Shown: positions 12,838 through 23,985 of the stretch, piece by piece
Layout of the letters: every line of letters starts with the position of its first letter
Numbering within the stretch: the first letter of the stretch is position 1
Assembly: GCA_009760855.2 (NCBI GenBank)
Contig: WPIO01000067.1
Coordinates: 2,063,501-2,127,500 of the forward strand
From: Cristatella mucedo
Taxonomy: Eukaryota > Bryozoa > Phylactolaemata > Cristatellidae
Direction of reading: 5' to 3'
Length of the DNA: 64,000 bases
The notes under the pieces: model-generated
The model's database searches: none
Told to the model about the DNA's origin: nothing
What the model saw: only the letters and a program-made list of their open reading frames with translations
Translations under genes and position numbers: made by a program

Positions 12838-13237
12838 CCTCTCTCTCTCTCTCCCTCTCCCTCTACCCCCTCTCTCTCCCTCTCTCTCTCTCTCTCTCTC
12901 CCCCTCTCTCTCCCCCTCTACCCCCTCTCTCTCTCCTCTCTCTCTCTCCCCCCTCTCTCTCTCTCCCCCCTCTCTCTCTCCCCCTCTCTCTCCCCCTCTC
13001 TCTCTCCCCTCTCTCTCCCCCCCTCTACCCCCCCCCTCTCTCTCTCTCTCTCCCTCTCTCTCTCTCTCCCTCTCTCTCTCTCTCTCCCTCTCTCTCCTCC
13101 CCCTCTCTCTCCCCCCTCTCTCTCTCCCCCCCCTCTCTCTCCCTCTCTCTCCCCCCTCTCTCCCTCTCTCTCCCTCTCCCCCTCTCTCCTCTCTCTCTCC
13201 CCCTCTCTCCCCTCTCTCTCTCTCTCTCTCTCTCTCC

Positions 13238-13276
<39 letters not shown>

Positions 13277-13336
13277 CCTCTCTCCCTCTCTCTCTCTCTC
13301 TCTCTCTGTCCCTACGTCTGCCGTCTCTCTCCCTCC
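12674..13336. repeat. Polypyrimidine block (CT)n/(CCCCTCT)n
   Basis: About 660 bp, nearly uninterrupted pyrimidine on the plus strand, mixing CT runs with C4-C7 runs. Confidence 0.95.
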
Positions 13337-13379
13337 TAAAAACGTGCATCTATTGACCACAACTTTGCCTTTGAAAGAA

Positions 13380-14420
13380 GTTTCTCCTTTTCAGAAAGGA
13401 CAAGAGTTCGTTCGTTGAGAAAACATCCTGGAAACGTTTACCGTGAGCTCCTCTGTACGTTGACGCCAGCTCCGAGTGAGCAGCCAAAGCTTGTGATTTA
13501 GCTCTGGGGCACCATTTCGGTCAAATTAGGAGTTTTCCTCACGCCGTTCGGCTGCAAGCTACGGCGGTTAGCCACGTAGGCTTTACCAGATTGGCTGCGG
13601 CTGTGGTCTAATCTGGTCCTGAGCCGACCCGATGACGACCTAATCACCTGCTCAGCGCCTGCTCAGCAGCTGCTTCCTAACTAAACAATGCAAAAACTAC
13701 TAACTTTATTAATTTTTATATTAACTAACTTCACAGTGCCTCACCGCTCGATGTTAGACCAACTGATTTCCTTAGTACTAAACACTGAGCGCCGCTTCCT
13801 TCAGAAATGACTACTTAATTTAAAAAACCCGGTCTGTGCTCACCACCCGACTTTCTAATTCAGATAACTAGCCAGTAACAGGTAGCTAACTGGTATACAG
13901 GTAACTAACCAGTGCAGCCCTTTCCCGACTTTGCGATAAAGGGCTACCCACCAACTACTTTACTTCTAACTTCTCATTTAGTTTCGGCCCCTGCTAGCAT
14001 CCTCTCTTCTCAGTGCTGACACAAACTCGAATTTTCTCTGCTGCATGCTAACTGTTAGTCTCATCCGCTCGGCTCTGTGCTGTCCAGTAATCATGCCCAC
14101 TCCGCTGTGCGCTTCCTAGCGTTCGCCTCCATATCCCTCCTCAGGTCGGGACAGCTATTCACTTAATCACTACTTAGCTATGCCAGAATATAATGTTCCT
14201 AATATCTCGAGCTGCCATTATTTGCTTCTGCACCGATGCGTGTGATGCTCTACTTAAATCCAGTAACTACTGGGTCGTTCCAAAATTTATCTAATCATTT
14301 CCGCAACGTCAATCCCGTCCCTACCTAGAGCCAACTGTGAGTAACGTTCGTGCCGCTGTGCTTAAGCAACATGCCATGGCTGCGAACTTTTATTCACGCT
14401 CTCGTCTTCACACAGACAGA
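13380..14420. other. No gene or known repeat recognised
   Basis: AT-leaning with scattered TAACTA motifs around 13680-13930. Confidence 0.4.
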
Positions 14421-14549
14421 ACTAATTGTGTTCCTTTTCCATTGCAGTATTCTCTTCCGAAAGCCGAATTTATTACGAGTATGACATACTGAAATCAATA
14501 CGGCTAAGATATGTTGAAAGCTTATCTGTCTGTCAGTTGCCCGTATTGT

Positions 14550-14990
14550 GCAAGGAATTCCGTGCCCACAGTGAACAGTCTACAAATTCCCCGCACAAAC
14601 CTCAAATCCTTTGGAGACCGTGCATTTAGTTCGTATACTCCCAAAGCCTGGAACTCTCTTCCGACCTGCGTCAAAACATCCCCTGATCTGACCACATTTA
14701 AGAAGAATTTAAAAACACACCTATTTGGGACAGCGTTTTGTGGGTCCCTGTGATTCGTCCTTGATGTGCTTATGCGTGCTGACACTGTGCATGCTGCCAC
14801 TAACCACATTTTGCATGCTGACCCTGTGCATGTCACCCCTAACCATGATATTCATTTTGTTTGTTTGTCAAGATTATTTTACTTACCATTCATTTGCATT
14901 TCCCTTTGCAGTAAATATAAAGCGCCTAGAGAGAGATTGAGTTCTCTGAGGGTGCTTTATCAAACGTATCATTATTATTATTATTACTAC
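14550..14990 (+). mobile_element. LINE-A 3' fragment
   Basis: Encodes RTNLKSFGDRAFSSY, PKAWNSLPTCVKTSPDLTTF and KKNLKTHLFGTAF, then the LINE-A UTR (repeated CATGCTG motifs), AAGCGCCTAGAGAGAGATTG and an (ATT)n tail ending at about 14990. Confidence 0.87.
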
Positions 14991-15013
14991 ACCTCCCTTG
15001 CTACATTTATTTT

Positions 15014-16025
15014 TAAAATCCACACGTGGATGGGCATCAAACTTTTCGAAATTGAATAAGGATAAAACCAACTTTCTAGTTCTGGGAAAACCACGTTTGA
15101 TTTAGAAATTCGACATGCTAATACTCAAAATCGGCTCTGCCAGCCTACCTTTTGTTGAATCCCCACGAAATCTTGGTGTCCGTTTTTAAAGCGCCCTACC
15201 ATCAGATGGCCTACATCAGCTCCCTAGTCAAGTCTGCCTAATTTCAGCTTCATAACATTGCTAAAAATTTGGGCTGTTTAGATAAGAATAACACATCTAG
15301 GTTGGTCCACGTAGTTGTGGCATCCCATCCTGACTTGTGCAACTCACTGCTTGCTGGACCACAGGCATAAGTACTCAGGCACTTACAGCCGGTGCAAAAT
15401 TCTGAAGCTAGGCTTGTCAGTTTTGAGCATCGCACTTGCCGCGTCTCACCACTCTTCACTCATCACTGACTCACCCACTTCTCGCCGAACTGCAGTGGCT
15501 TCCAGCCCAGCAACGTATCGCCTTCAATTTTTGTTGCTCACTTTTAGGGCCCTTCATTGTTTTGCTCAAGTCTATTTATTAGGTCTGCCCCCTCACTCGG
15601 CTGTGCATCGTATAAAGAACATTTCAGAATCTAATTCTTCATCTATACCTCGAAAAAACCCGAAATCATTAGGAAACCACGTTTTCAGTTCGTATGCATC
15701 GAAGTTACTGAACTCTCTCTCAAATTTGGTTCACTAAAACTCCAGACTTGATCAAATTTAAAAAGAAAGCCTATATTTGTCACAACATTCTGTGGGTCCT
15801 TGCGTTTCGACCTTTATGTGCTTATGTTTCCTGACTTTGCTGGCAGCCGCTAACCGATGTTGCATGCTGGTCCTGTAAACGTCACCCCTAACTTTTTATT
15901 CTCGTTGTTTGTTGAGTGTGCTAGCACTAACCACTCGATTTTGCTTCCCTTAGAGCGAATATGAAATGGCTAGAAAGAGATTGAGCTCTGCTATTGCGCC
16001 ATATCAAATATATTATTATTATAAT
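15014..16025 (+). mobile_element. LINE-A 3' fragment, strongly decayed
   Basis: Begins in the segment equivalent to DIRTWM and LNKDKTNFLVLGKP just after the tail of the previous copy. It runs through a stop-riddled C-terminal domain to the UTR and ends in GGCTAGAAAGAGATTGAG plus an ATT-rich tail at about 16025. More diverged than its neighbour, so likely older. Confidence 0.8.
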
Positions 16026-16032
16026 TTTCATA

Positions 16033-16350
16033 TCCGTGGAACTCGCTTCCCAATTCTTACGCAACGACACCTATGCCCCTGCTGCCGACTATTGCTCATC
16101 TTTTTCAGCGGTCCTGAGCTGCTATTTCGATGATAATCACTACCTTAACTGCTCTATTGATTCTGCTATGCTTCCCACTTTCTTTTTGTTGGGTGAGACG
16201 AATTCTGTTGGCAACCGAATGCGTACCGAAAGCAGCTTAGGCTGTGAGTGAGCTAACCAAAACTGTATTGAGTAACACCACATAGTCTTTATGGTTTGTG
16301 AAGTTACATATGGAGATACTTTACATTACATACCTAGTTATACTGCTACA
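16033..16350 (+). mobile_element. LINE-B 3' fragment
   Basis: Starts at CGTGGAACTCGCTTCCCAAT (protein WNSLP.FLRNDTYAP), continues through FSAVLSCYFDDNHYL and the UTR with ACCGAATGCGTACCGAAAGC, and ends TACATTACAT. It follows the LINE-A tail directly. Confidence 0.85.
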
Positions 16351-16364
16351 ACGGCTTTAATTTA

Positions 16365-16865
16365 ATGCATCTCCCTCTGTAACTACAAAAAGTCATTAAG
16401 ACCATGTGGGTGTTACGCAGGAGAGTTTTGTATAGCGCACTCACAGCCTAAGCAGCTTTCGGTATGCATTCGGTAGCCAACAGACTTCGTCTCACGCAAC
16501 AAAGAAAAAGTGGGAAGCATAGCAGTCAGGAGAGCAGTTGAGGTAGTGAGTAGCATAGAAGTAGCAGCTCAGGACCGCTGAAAAAGATTCACCATTGCCG
16601 GCAGTAAGAGGGTAGTTGTCGTTGCGTAAGAATCGTGGAAGCGAGTTCCACAGTCTAGGTCCTGCAGAGCTAAAGCTTCTATCGCCAACGGTCTTTAAGC
16701 GGAGGAAAGGGACAGATAATTTATTGTCCACATAGGACCCAAGGGCACGAACAGGCTGAAACTGATGCAGCAGTTCAGCTAGGTACGAAGGAGCCATGCC
16801 GTGGCGTGTCAGGTAAGTTGTATTGGACAAATTTAGAGTGCAATGCTCCACCGATTGAGACATCG
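16365..16865 (-). mobile_element. LINE-B (CR1-like) 3' fragment
   Basis: Carries the family C-terminal domain in one frame (16863-16492): HGMAPSYLAELLHQFQPVRA, GDRSFSSAGPRLWNSLPRFL, then the LINE-B UTR with GCATTCGGTAGCC and CACAAAGTC-like motifs on the plus strand. It has a degraded ACATT-type end at about 16365. Tail-to-tail with the plus copy at 16033-16350. Confidence 0.85.
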
Positions 16866-17064
16866 GCCGACCGAGAAATCTGCCAGAGCTAAAGAGGAAG
16901 CGGTTAGCTCACAGATCGGAAAGAGCCAGAGAGCATGGCTCAGAGGGCAGGGGTCACTGAGCAGGGTGAGAGAGCAGGGCTAGGGAGGAAAAGAGGCTTC
17001 AATTACGGGTGTCAAGGTTGGATCGCAGCAGCCAAGTTAGCCAGTGCACCTACACGAAATAAAA

Positions 17065-17235
17065 ACTGTAGCTCATTTAAGAGCATCTCTTTATATAGCA
17101 GCAGAAGTTTCCCAAGGGCTGTCATCCCCGCATGCAGTTAGCAGCAAATTATCCCCCCACTGCAGGAATTCAAGCCGTGACCTTCCGCGGCTGGAATAGC
17201 TAGTACCGTAGCTTTCGGGCTATCGCGGGGGCACT
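17065..17235 (-). mobile_element. SINE-A-related element, variant head
   Basis: Its body matches SINE-A (ATATAGCAGCAGAAG; GCAGTTAGCAGCAAATTATC), but the tRNA-like part is different (GATAGCCCGAAAGCTACGG). It may be a subfamily with another tRNA-like head. Confidence 0.55.
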
Positions 17236-18680
17236 TGTCAGACTCGTGAAACTCTCTTCTAACAGGCTTTTCCTGCCGTTTCAGGTTGACCAATACCGTG
17301 GCGAACAACTCCCCCATAAACCAGATTCTCTAGCGAAAGCGTTACAGTGACCAAGAAACAACTTCTCTCTTTGTGGCGTGCAAATCTAATTTTTATCACC
17401 CATCAATCTTACTTTGACTACCCAGAGCCACCATGGTTGCGCTCCCTGGTACCTAGCTAAAGCTCAGCAGCAGCGGCAGTTTACGCCACCAGGCAACTAT
17501 TAGTGGACACATCTCGCTAACAAGCAAAAAAGCATTGCAGTGAGTAAAGCTACGTACCCGGCTACGAAGAAGCTCGTCGTTCTCGTAAGCTCGACTAGAC
17601 AGAGTGATCTATTTTGGAAAAAAATAACCAAATAAAGATCACTCGTTTTCAAAGAGTAACGATTCATTTAAAGTGAGCTATTAACGCTTTATAGCCGAAC
17701 TAAAGCCGTTCGATCGGCAGTTCTCATATTCGGGTAAGAATTATCTAGTTCTCCAAAAAACGTATTCAGATTGACGCCCTAGTGTCAAAGTGCACACCAC
17801 GCTATTGTCTCCAAAACAAAGGCCAGGATCCATTAAGAACCCCTTTCTAAATGTCGACGTCTTTCTCACTAAGCACGGGAGGCCACCGATAGGCTACCGG
17901 AAGTTCTGAACTTGTAACACTACCTGTTTGCACCAAGCATACACACTTCTGGGCGGCTAAAATTGCCGAAAAAGGCCCGATAGTAGATTTATATGTATTT
18001 CCTTGATTGAGCTATGTAAGCGAGCGTAATGTTTATCGATGCGCTGCATATATGCAGCAGAGCTCAAGCAGACGACATATGTTATCAAAGGCGAGCTGAG
18101 AAACTCTGGGACCAACACAGGCATGTTAAAACTAAACTGTAAGTGATTTCTAATCCAGCACGAAATTCCATCGAAACTCGACGCTGCGATAGCTTATCGA
18201 GGCGTTAAACACTGTTTTTAAAGTTGCAGGCTATAATAGCTGGTCAATAAAACTATAGTTTTGTTTTACACTGCATTGCTGTAGGTGGCAAGCTAAACTG
18301 ACTCTGAAAACCATTGCTGCTACCAAGGAAGCCTATTGAGAACTGGATTGCATTTACTTTTACCTGGTGGACCACCTTTGTCGTCCCTGTTTCTGTGGAC
18401 TCGCCAGGTCTATCAGATTTATTGAATTCGGCTCTCATGGCCCCATCTAGAATCCGTCCAAGAGGGCCATTTTTAATAAAGCGTGGAGTTTTCTTCGTCA
18501 GGGAAAATGCCTTTTCCGATGCAGTTCGCCAGAGCAGCAAGCCACGAGTTTGACCGCTGACAGCACCCTAGGTGCAGGATGGGCGAGAATTGCCGATGGC
18601 CGACGAACTGCAAATCATCTCCCAAAAAGTCTGAGCTCGGTCGCATTGGCACGATTCCAGATTTTTAGAGAGCATTTTTT

Positions 18681-18870
18681 GTGAGCCGTGATGGCACACT
18701 AGGTAAGGCGGTCGCTTTCATGACGTCGGTCCCGAGGTCGTGGGTTCGATTCCTGTGGTGGGCGATCCTTTATCGCCACTGCAAGCGGTAGTGCTAGCCG
18801 TGAAGGCTCTTCTGTCGCTATACAAAAAAAGGCTGTTTAAGCAGCTAGGATTTATTTCTTCATTCTTTTC
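18681..18870 (+). mobile_element. SINE-A insertion in tandem unit T1
   Basis: GTGAGCCGTGATGGCACACT head, GTGGGTTCGATTCCTGTGG B box, the body through CTTCTGTCGCTATACAAAAA to CAGCTAGGATTTATTTC. T2 and T3 show the uninterrupted target (AGAGCATTTNTTGCTATACT-like), so the insertion ends are visible; CATTT..TTG is repeated on both sides. Confidence 0.88.
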
Positions 18871-19073
18871 TTTCATTTGTTGCTATACTTCCAGCCCGCT
18901 ATTTTCAACCTCAGGGATTAGTGACGTTTCTGCTCGGAATTGAACTGCTTTCTCATTCGTTAGCTCGAAAGAATATTCGAAGCTGACCAGTTGGTAGCTT
19001 GCTGCTCCTTTCGAAACCTTAATTTCAAGTCTGTAGTTTTGAATTTGCCCACGAAGTTTAGGAAGCTCTCATA

Positions 19074-19346
19074 GCTACTCTCCTACTGCCGACTATGGCA
19101 CGTCCTTTTCAGCGGTCCTGAGCAGCTACTTTTATGCTACTCACTACCTCAACTGCTCTCCTGACTCTGCTATGCTTCCCACTTTCTCTTTATTGCGTGA
19201 GGCGAAGTCTGTTGGCTACCGAATGCGTACCGAAAGCCGCTTAGGCTGTGAGTTGGTCACACAAAACTCTCCTGCGTAACACCCACATGGTCTTTATGAC
19301 TTTGTGGAGTTACAGAGGGAGATACATTACATTACATTAGGCTGTC
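19074..19346 (+). mobile_element. LINE-B 3' fragment in tandem unit T1
   Basis: Starts CTACTCTCCTACTGCCGAC, encodes FSAVLSSYFYATHYLNC, continues with the LINE-B UTR and ends in a TACATTACATT tail. Not present at the same place in T2 or T3. Confidence 0.87.
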
Positions 19347-22300
19347 AAAGCAGTTCTGTCTAGGCCGTCAAACCAGGTGAAGCCAGTTCAAACCAGTTCA
19401 AAACCGTTCTTTTTGCACCCCTGCTTCAGGTGGGGAGGCGGACCACGCCTTGGCGTGCCGGCTTAAGCGTCACTGAACAGACACGTGGCACCCACGGGCG
19501 ATAGTCGCTAGTCTTCGCCGACCGCAGCTTGGTCGATGAAGGAGCGGAGTAGCCCGGACAGGTCGATCAGCCGTCTGCTGCCACTGGAGGGTCGCCACTG
19601 TCAGCCGTCTGCCAAGGTGGATGGCATCTGCCCACCATCCGGCCACCCACAGGGCAATTAGCGAAGGAGAATAGGAAAATCCTGTGGGAGGGACCTCAGG
19701 GTGAACCGGCTCTGGCGGGTGATCGTTCTCGGACCCTGGCCTACTGTTTGGCTTTGTCGCAAGATGCCGCCCTCACCCCAACGTGCATCCGGAGGTCGGC
19801 GAGCACTAACGACCCATTATAGCACCAGCACTCGGCGGTCGCACAGCCCAAACTATTTTGGGTACTACCCGGGAGCACCTGGATGGCTCTCTCGTACCGG
19901 AATCCCATATTTTACTGCGAGTTTAATGCTTTCGGGAAGTTAATACAGTCCAGAGTTTGGAGGCCGAGGCGCTCGTGAGCATCGACTAGGTCGTGTAACT
20001 TCTGCCTGAGAAGCCACGCTAGCTCACAGGAGCAAGCAGACCACCATTTATCAAGCCCACGGCCTCCTCCCAATCTCACAAGCGAGATTTCATAAACTGT
20101 AGAGGAACGATGTGGCCTCGCGTGTGCGATAGACATTTTCACCAGCATAGCTGTCGCCCATACGGACTGACGTTGGAAGACGTTGATTCTATCTTTAGTT
20201 GAGGATTCTCTTGCATGGGCACGCTAGTCCCAGCGAGCTTGAAACATCTCAGACTCGTCCTAAAGTTCACTCGCAATATGCCGAAACGCAGCACGAGCCG
20301 AGGTGCGCCTCTCGGAAGTAACAATACAGCACCAAAGACGAGGGAGCTAGCTTTGACGTGGCAGACGAAGCCTGGCTGAGCGGTAGGGCGTTCAGAAAGG
20401 GCTGCCAGACTGTGCGGAGAAAAGCCAGCAGGCCAAACGCCGCCTCGATGCTGCGGCTGCGGCTGCTGGAGGTGAGTATCCCAGCTACGTCGACATGTGG
20501 CAGCGGGGAATTTGCTTGAGCGCAGGTCTGGCTGTGGGGTGGGAATCCTTGCACCAGCGGCCCAACTAAGATGCTTGATGCCCCGTATCTCTGCCAGGCT
20601 ACGATCCTCCTGGCCAGTGAGGTGAGATATGCTTGAATGCTGCTCTCAGACATAGAGGTTAGATGGTTAGATAAACTGCCAGGGTTTGAGCTTGGACGTG
20701 CAGTGATCCTGTCACGCTGTGAGGTGAGATGTCCAGCACAGGCTCCGTGGCTTATACACGGAATGCATGGCCAGACTGCCAAGATAATTAGTCGTCAGCC
20801 TTTCTAAGTCATCATGACAGGCCACCCAGAGTCTAGATGCATAAGTTATTCCTGGAGTTAACTACCTAAACAAGCCTTACATCTATCCGTGGGCTACACG
20901 TAGGCAAGAGAGCTCGAGCCTGCTACCTTGGTAGTCAATAGCAAGCAGCCTAACCCTGAGCTAGCGCAGGCTTTTAGCAACGTTAGTGAGTTCAAGTCAA
21001 CCATGCGGAATCCACCTCAAGCGAATGCTGGCATACGATAAGGCACGATAACAGCACCGACTTTAATTTAATGTGCACTGCAGCACTCGGAATTGTGTTT
21101 TGGAGAATATCACGTCTGTAGAGTAGAAGGAAGTGATAGTGACATTGGGCAGCAACGATGTGGAAGCCAGTTATACTGACGTAAATTAGCTATGACATAA
21201 TGGCAGATGCAAATTGTGAAAATGCAGCTACGACTTGGAAGGAAATGAAAATGATGAATAGGAAGGCTTGCCTTATTAAGCGATGCTGAGGGCCGGAATT
21301 CTCGTCCACTTGCCTGACCATCACTTTTTAGGCAGTTTCTCGTTGGTCCTTCAAAAGTCTCCTTCTTCGAGCAAAAATTCTCCACGTGTTCCGTCTTATT
21401 TCAAGTTCCACGAGCAGAGAACAAGGTTTGGCTTGGCTTCGATTCGGATTCAACAAGTTTCTTCAGACTCCAGCACTTGTACACGCTAAAGAGCATTCGC
21501 GTTTAGATGCCTGCATCCAAAGCCCCACGACGACGAGTAAGAAAGGTGCTATCTAGCCGCTTGCTACTTGGGGGAAGACCGGCGGGCCCACCTAAGTCAC
21601 GTGTCTACGGCGGTAGACTGCTCAGTTTTTTCAATTTTATTCACTTTTACAACTGGAATTTTACCCACAGTCTCCCCATTACTGTTGACGTCTTCTAGAT
21701 ACTTTGCAAGGGCTGAAATCTGCCATAACTGTCTATGGTCTGCAACACCGAGATAGTCAGTAATAAGAGATATTACACAACAATCAAACACGACAGTGCA
21801 ATAGCTTATCGAGGCGCTCAATACTGATTTTTAAAGTTGCGGACTATAATACCTGGTCAACAAAACTAGCTTGTTTTATTTTCACTACTCTTTCTGTAAG
21901 TGACAAGCTGAACTAACACCAAGATCCGTTTCACTACCAAGAAAGCTCATTGAGAACTTGATGGCTTCAGTTTTACCTCATCGACCGCGTTTGTCGTCTC
22001 TGTTTCTCTGGGCTTTCCAGGGCAATGAAATTCGATGAATTTGGCTCTCACGGACTAACCTACAACACTTCCAGGAGAGCCATTTTTTAATAAAGCGTGA
22101 GCAGTTTCCTTCTTCAGCGAAAAATCCTTTTCAAAACAATGCACCAAAGCGAGAAGGCACAAGTTTGCCGGCTTACAGCGCCCCAGGTGCAGGACCGACT
22201 GGAATTGCAGACAACCTACGGTCTGCAAATCATCTCCTAACAAATCTGTGCTCAGTCACATTGGCAAAAATCCAGTTTTCCAGAGCATTTATTGCTATGC

Positions 22301-22457
22301 TTCGAGTCCAATTCTTTGTACACTGATGGATTATTAACATTTCTGCTTGGGATGTAGCCGTTTCTCATTAGCGAGCTCCAATGGATATTCGAAGTCGGTC
22401 AGTTGTTAGCTGGCGGCTAATTTCGAAACCTCGTAAAAAAATGAAATGAAAACTAAA

Positions 22458-22523
22458 AACTAGCTGATTTAACAGCCTCTTTTTGTATAGCGACAGAAGA
22501 GCCTTTTCGGCTATCACCACCGC
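22458..22523 (-). mobile_element. SINE-A 3' half in tandem unit T2
   Basis: Only the tail half is present (TAGCTGATTTAACAGCC to GGCTATCACCACCGC). It stops abruptly at the junction with T2 sequence GCTGGCGTGCAGC, so the tRNA-like half was never inserted or was deleted. Confidence 0.8.
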
Positions 22524-22685
22524 GCTGGCGTGCAGCTCTGAGCGCGACCGGTAAGTCACGTGACATTAACTTGTATGGCGCCCACGGGCGAAGTTCGCCA
22601 GACTGCAGCCAGCTGCGGCTCGCTCGACGAAGGAGCGGATTAGCCGGGACGAGCCGCTCTGCCGCCGTCTGCTGAGACTGTTGAG

Positions 22686-22744
22686 GAGCGGCCATTGCGA
22701 GCCAGCTGCCAGAGTGGCTGGCAGCTGGCTCGCAATGGCCGCTC
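22686..22744. repeat. Perfect 26-bp inverted repeat, 7-nt loop
   Basis: Arms 22686-22711 and 22719-22744 are exact reverse complements (GAGCGGCCATT...AATGGCCGCTC), with spacer GAGTGGC. Found only in T2; the equivalent of T1/T3 has no such symmetry. Confidence 0.85.
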
Positions 22745-23985
22745 ACACGGCGATCAGTGGAGAAGAATAGGAAGGACTTGTGGGCGGGAGCTCTGGGTGA
22801 GCAAGCACCTGGCGGATCGATTGTTCTCGGCGGCCTGGCCTAGCGTTTCGCTTTGTCGAAATATGCCACCTCGCCACGACGTGCATCCGGAGGTCGGCGA
22901 GCGCTGACCACCCGTAGTAGCACCAGAACTCTGTGGTCGCTCAGCCCAACCAGCGCTGTTTTGGATACTAACATCTGCTCCTGGACAGCTCTCTCGGACA
23001 GGAATCCCATGCTTTACTGCAGGCACCGTTCTCCCAGGAAGTTAATTCCATCCAGACTTTGAAATCCGAGGCGCTCGAGAGCAGTTCTAGGCGCTTCTGA
23101 GATTGGCTATGTCGCGTAACTTCTGCTGAGAATCCATGCTAGCTCACAGGAGTAAGCAGACCACTTTTTATCTAGCCCACGACGTCGGCTCACTATCGTA
23201 CGCCAGCTGTAACGAACTGCATAAGATTGACGTCGTCTAGCGTGTGCAGTAAAGCTTTTCCCCAGCTTATCTCTCGCCCGTGTGGACTAAAAATGGAAGA
23301 CGTTGGTTGACTTTCTCTTCAGCTGAGCATTCACCTTCACGCTCACGCTCGTTTAACATCACGCCCGTCGAGCAGCAAGCTTCTAGCATCCCAGGGAGGT
23401 CATAAAGTTTTCTCATAATATGCAGGAATGCGGCCGTGACCGAGGTGGGCAGCTCGGAGTTAAACTGCACACTGCCAAAGACGAGGGAGCCAGGTTTGAT
23501 GTAAGACGCGAAGGTCGGCTGGTCAGCTGAGCGGTAGAACGTTCAGACAAGCTGCCAGGCTATGAGGAGGAGCACCGTGAAGTCAAACGCTGCCTCGATG
23601 CTGCTGCTGCGGCTGCCGCAGGTGATTAGCCTAGCAGCGCTCACAGGCCGACGCGTGGGATTTGTTTACGCTCGGATCAGGCTGTGGGTTGGGACGCCCT
23701 GCAAAAGCGGCCGAGCTGAGATGCTGGATCCGCGGTATCGCTTCCAGGCTAAGATCCTCATGGTCAGTGAGGCGATGCTTGCATGCTCCTCCCAGAAGAA
23801 GAGGTTAGATGGTTTCACTAACTGATAGGGCCTGAGGTTCGACTTGCAGCGATCCTGTCCTGCTGTGAAGTGGGATGGGCAGCACAGGCTTCGCGGCTGA
23901 TTCACAAAGCGCGCTGTCCGATTTCCAAGCTAGGCAATCAACAGCCTTTCTGAGTAAGCACGACAGGCGATTGAGAGGCTAGCCG

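Larger units (their letters stand above)
17940..20840. repeat. Tandem unit T1
   Basis: First of three direct copies. It begins near AAAATTGCCGAAAA and lacks the middle block seen in T2/T3 (about 21030-21790 in T2). It includes TGGTCAATAAAACTATAG-type sequence (18240), a SINE-A, a LINE-B, then a GC-richer block (19430-20330) and a degenerate minisatellite end. No convincing gene. Confidence 0.8.
20841..23985. repeat. Tandem unit T2
   Basis: Second copy. Corresponding landmarks lie about 3.1 kb after T1 (for example GCATCCGGAGGTCGGCGAGC at about 19785, 22882 and 26140). It contains a SINE-A half and a unique perfect hairpin (22686-22744). More diverged from T1 and T3 than they are from each other in the GC-rich block. 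Confidence 0.8.
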
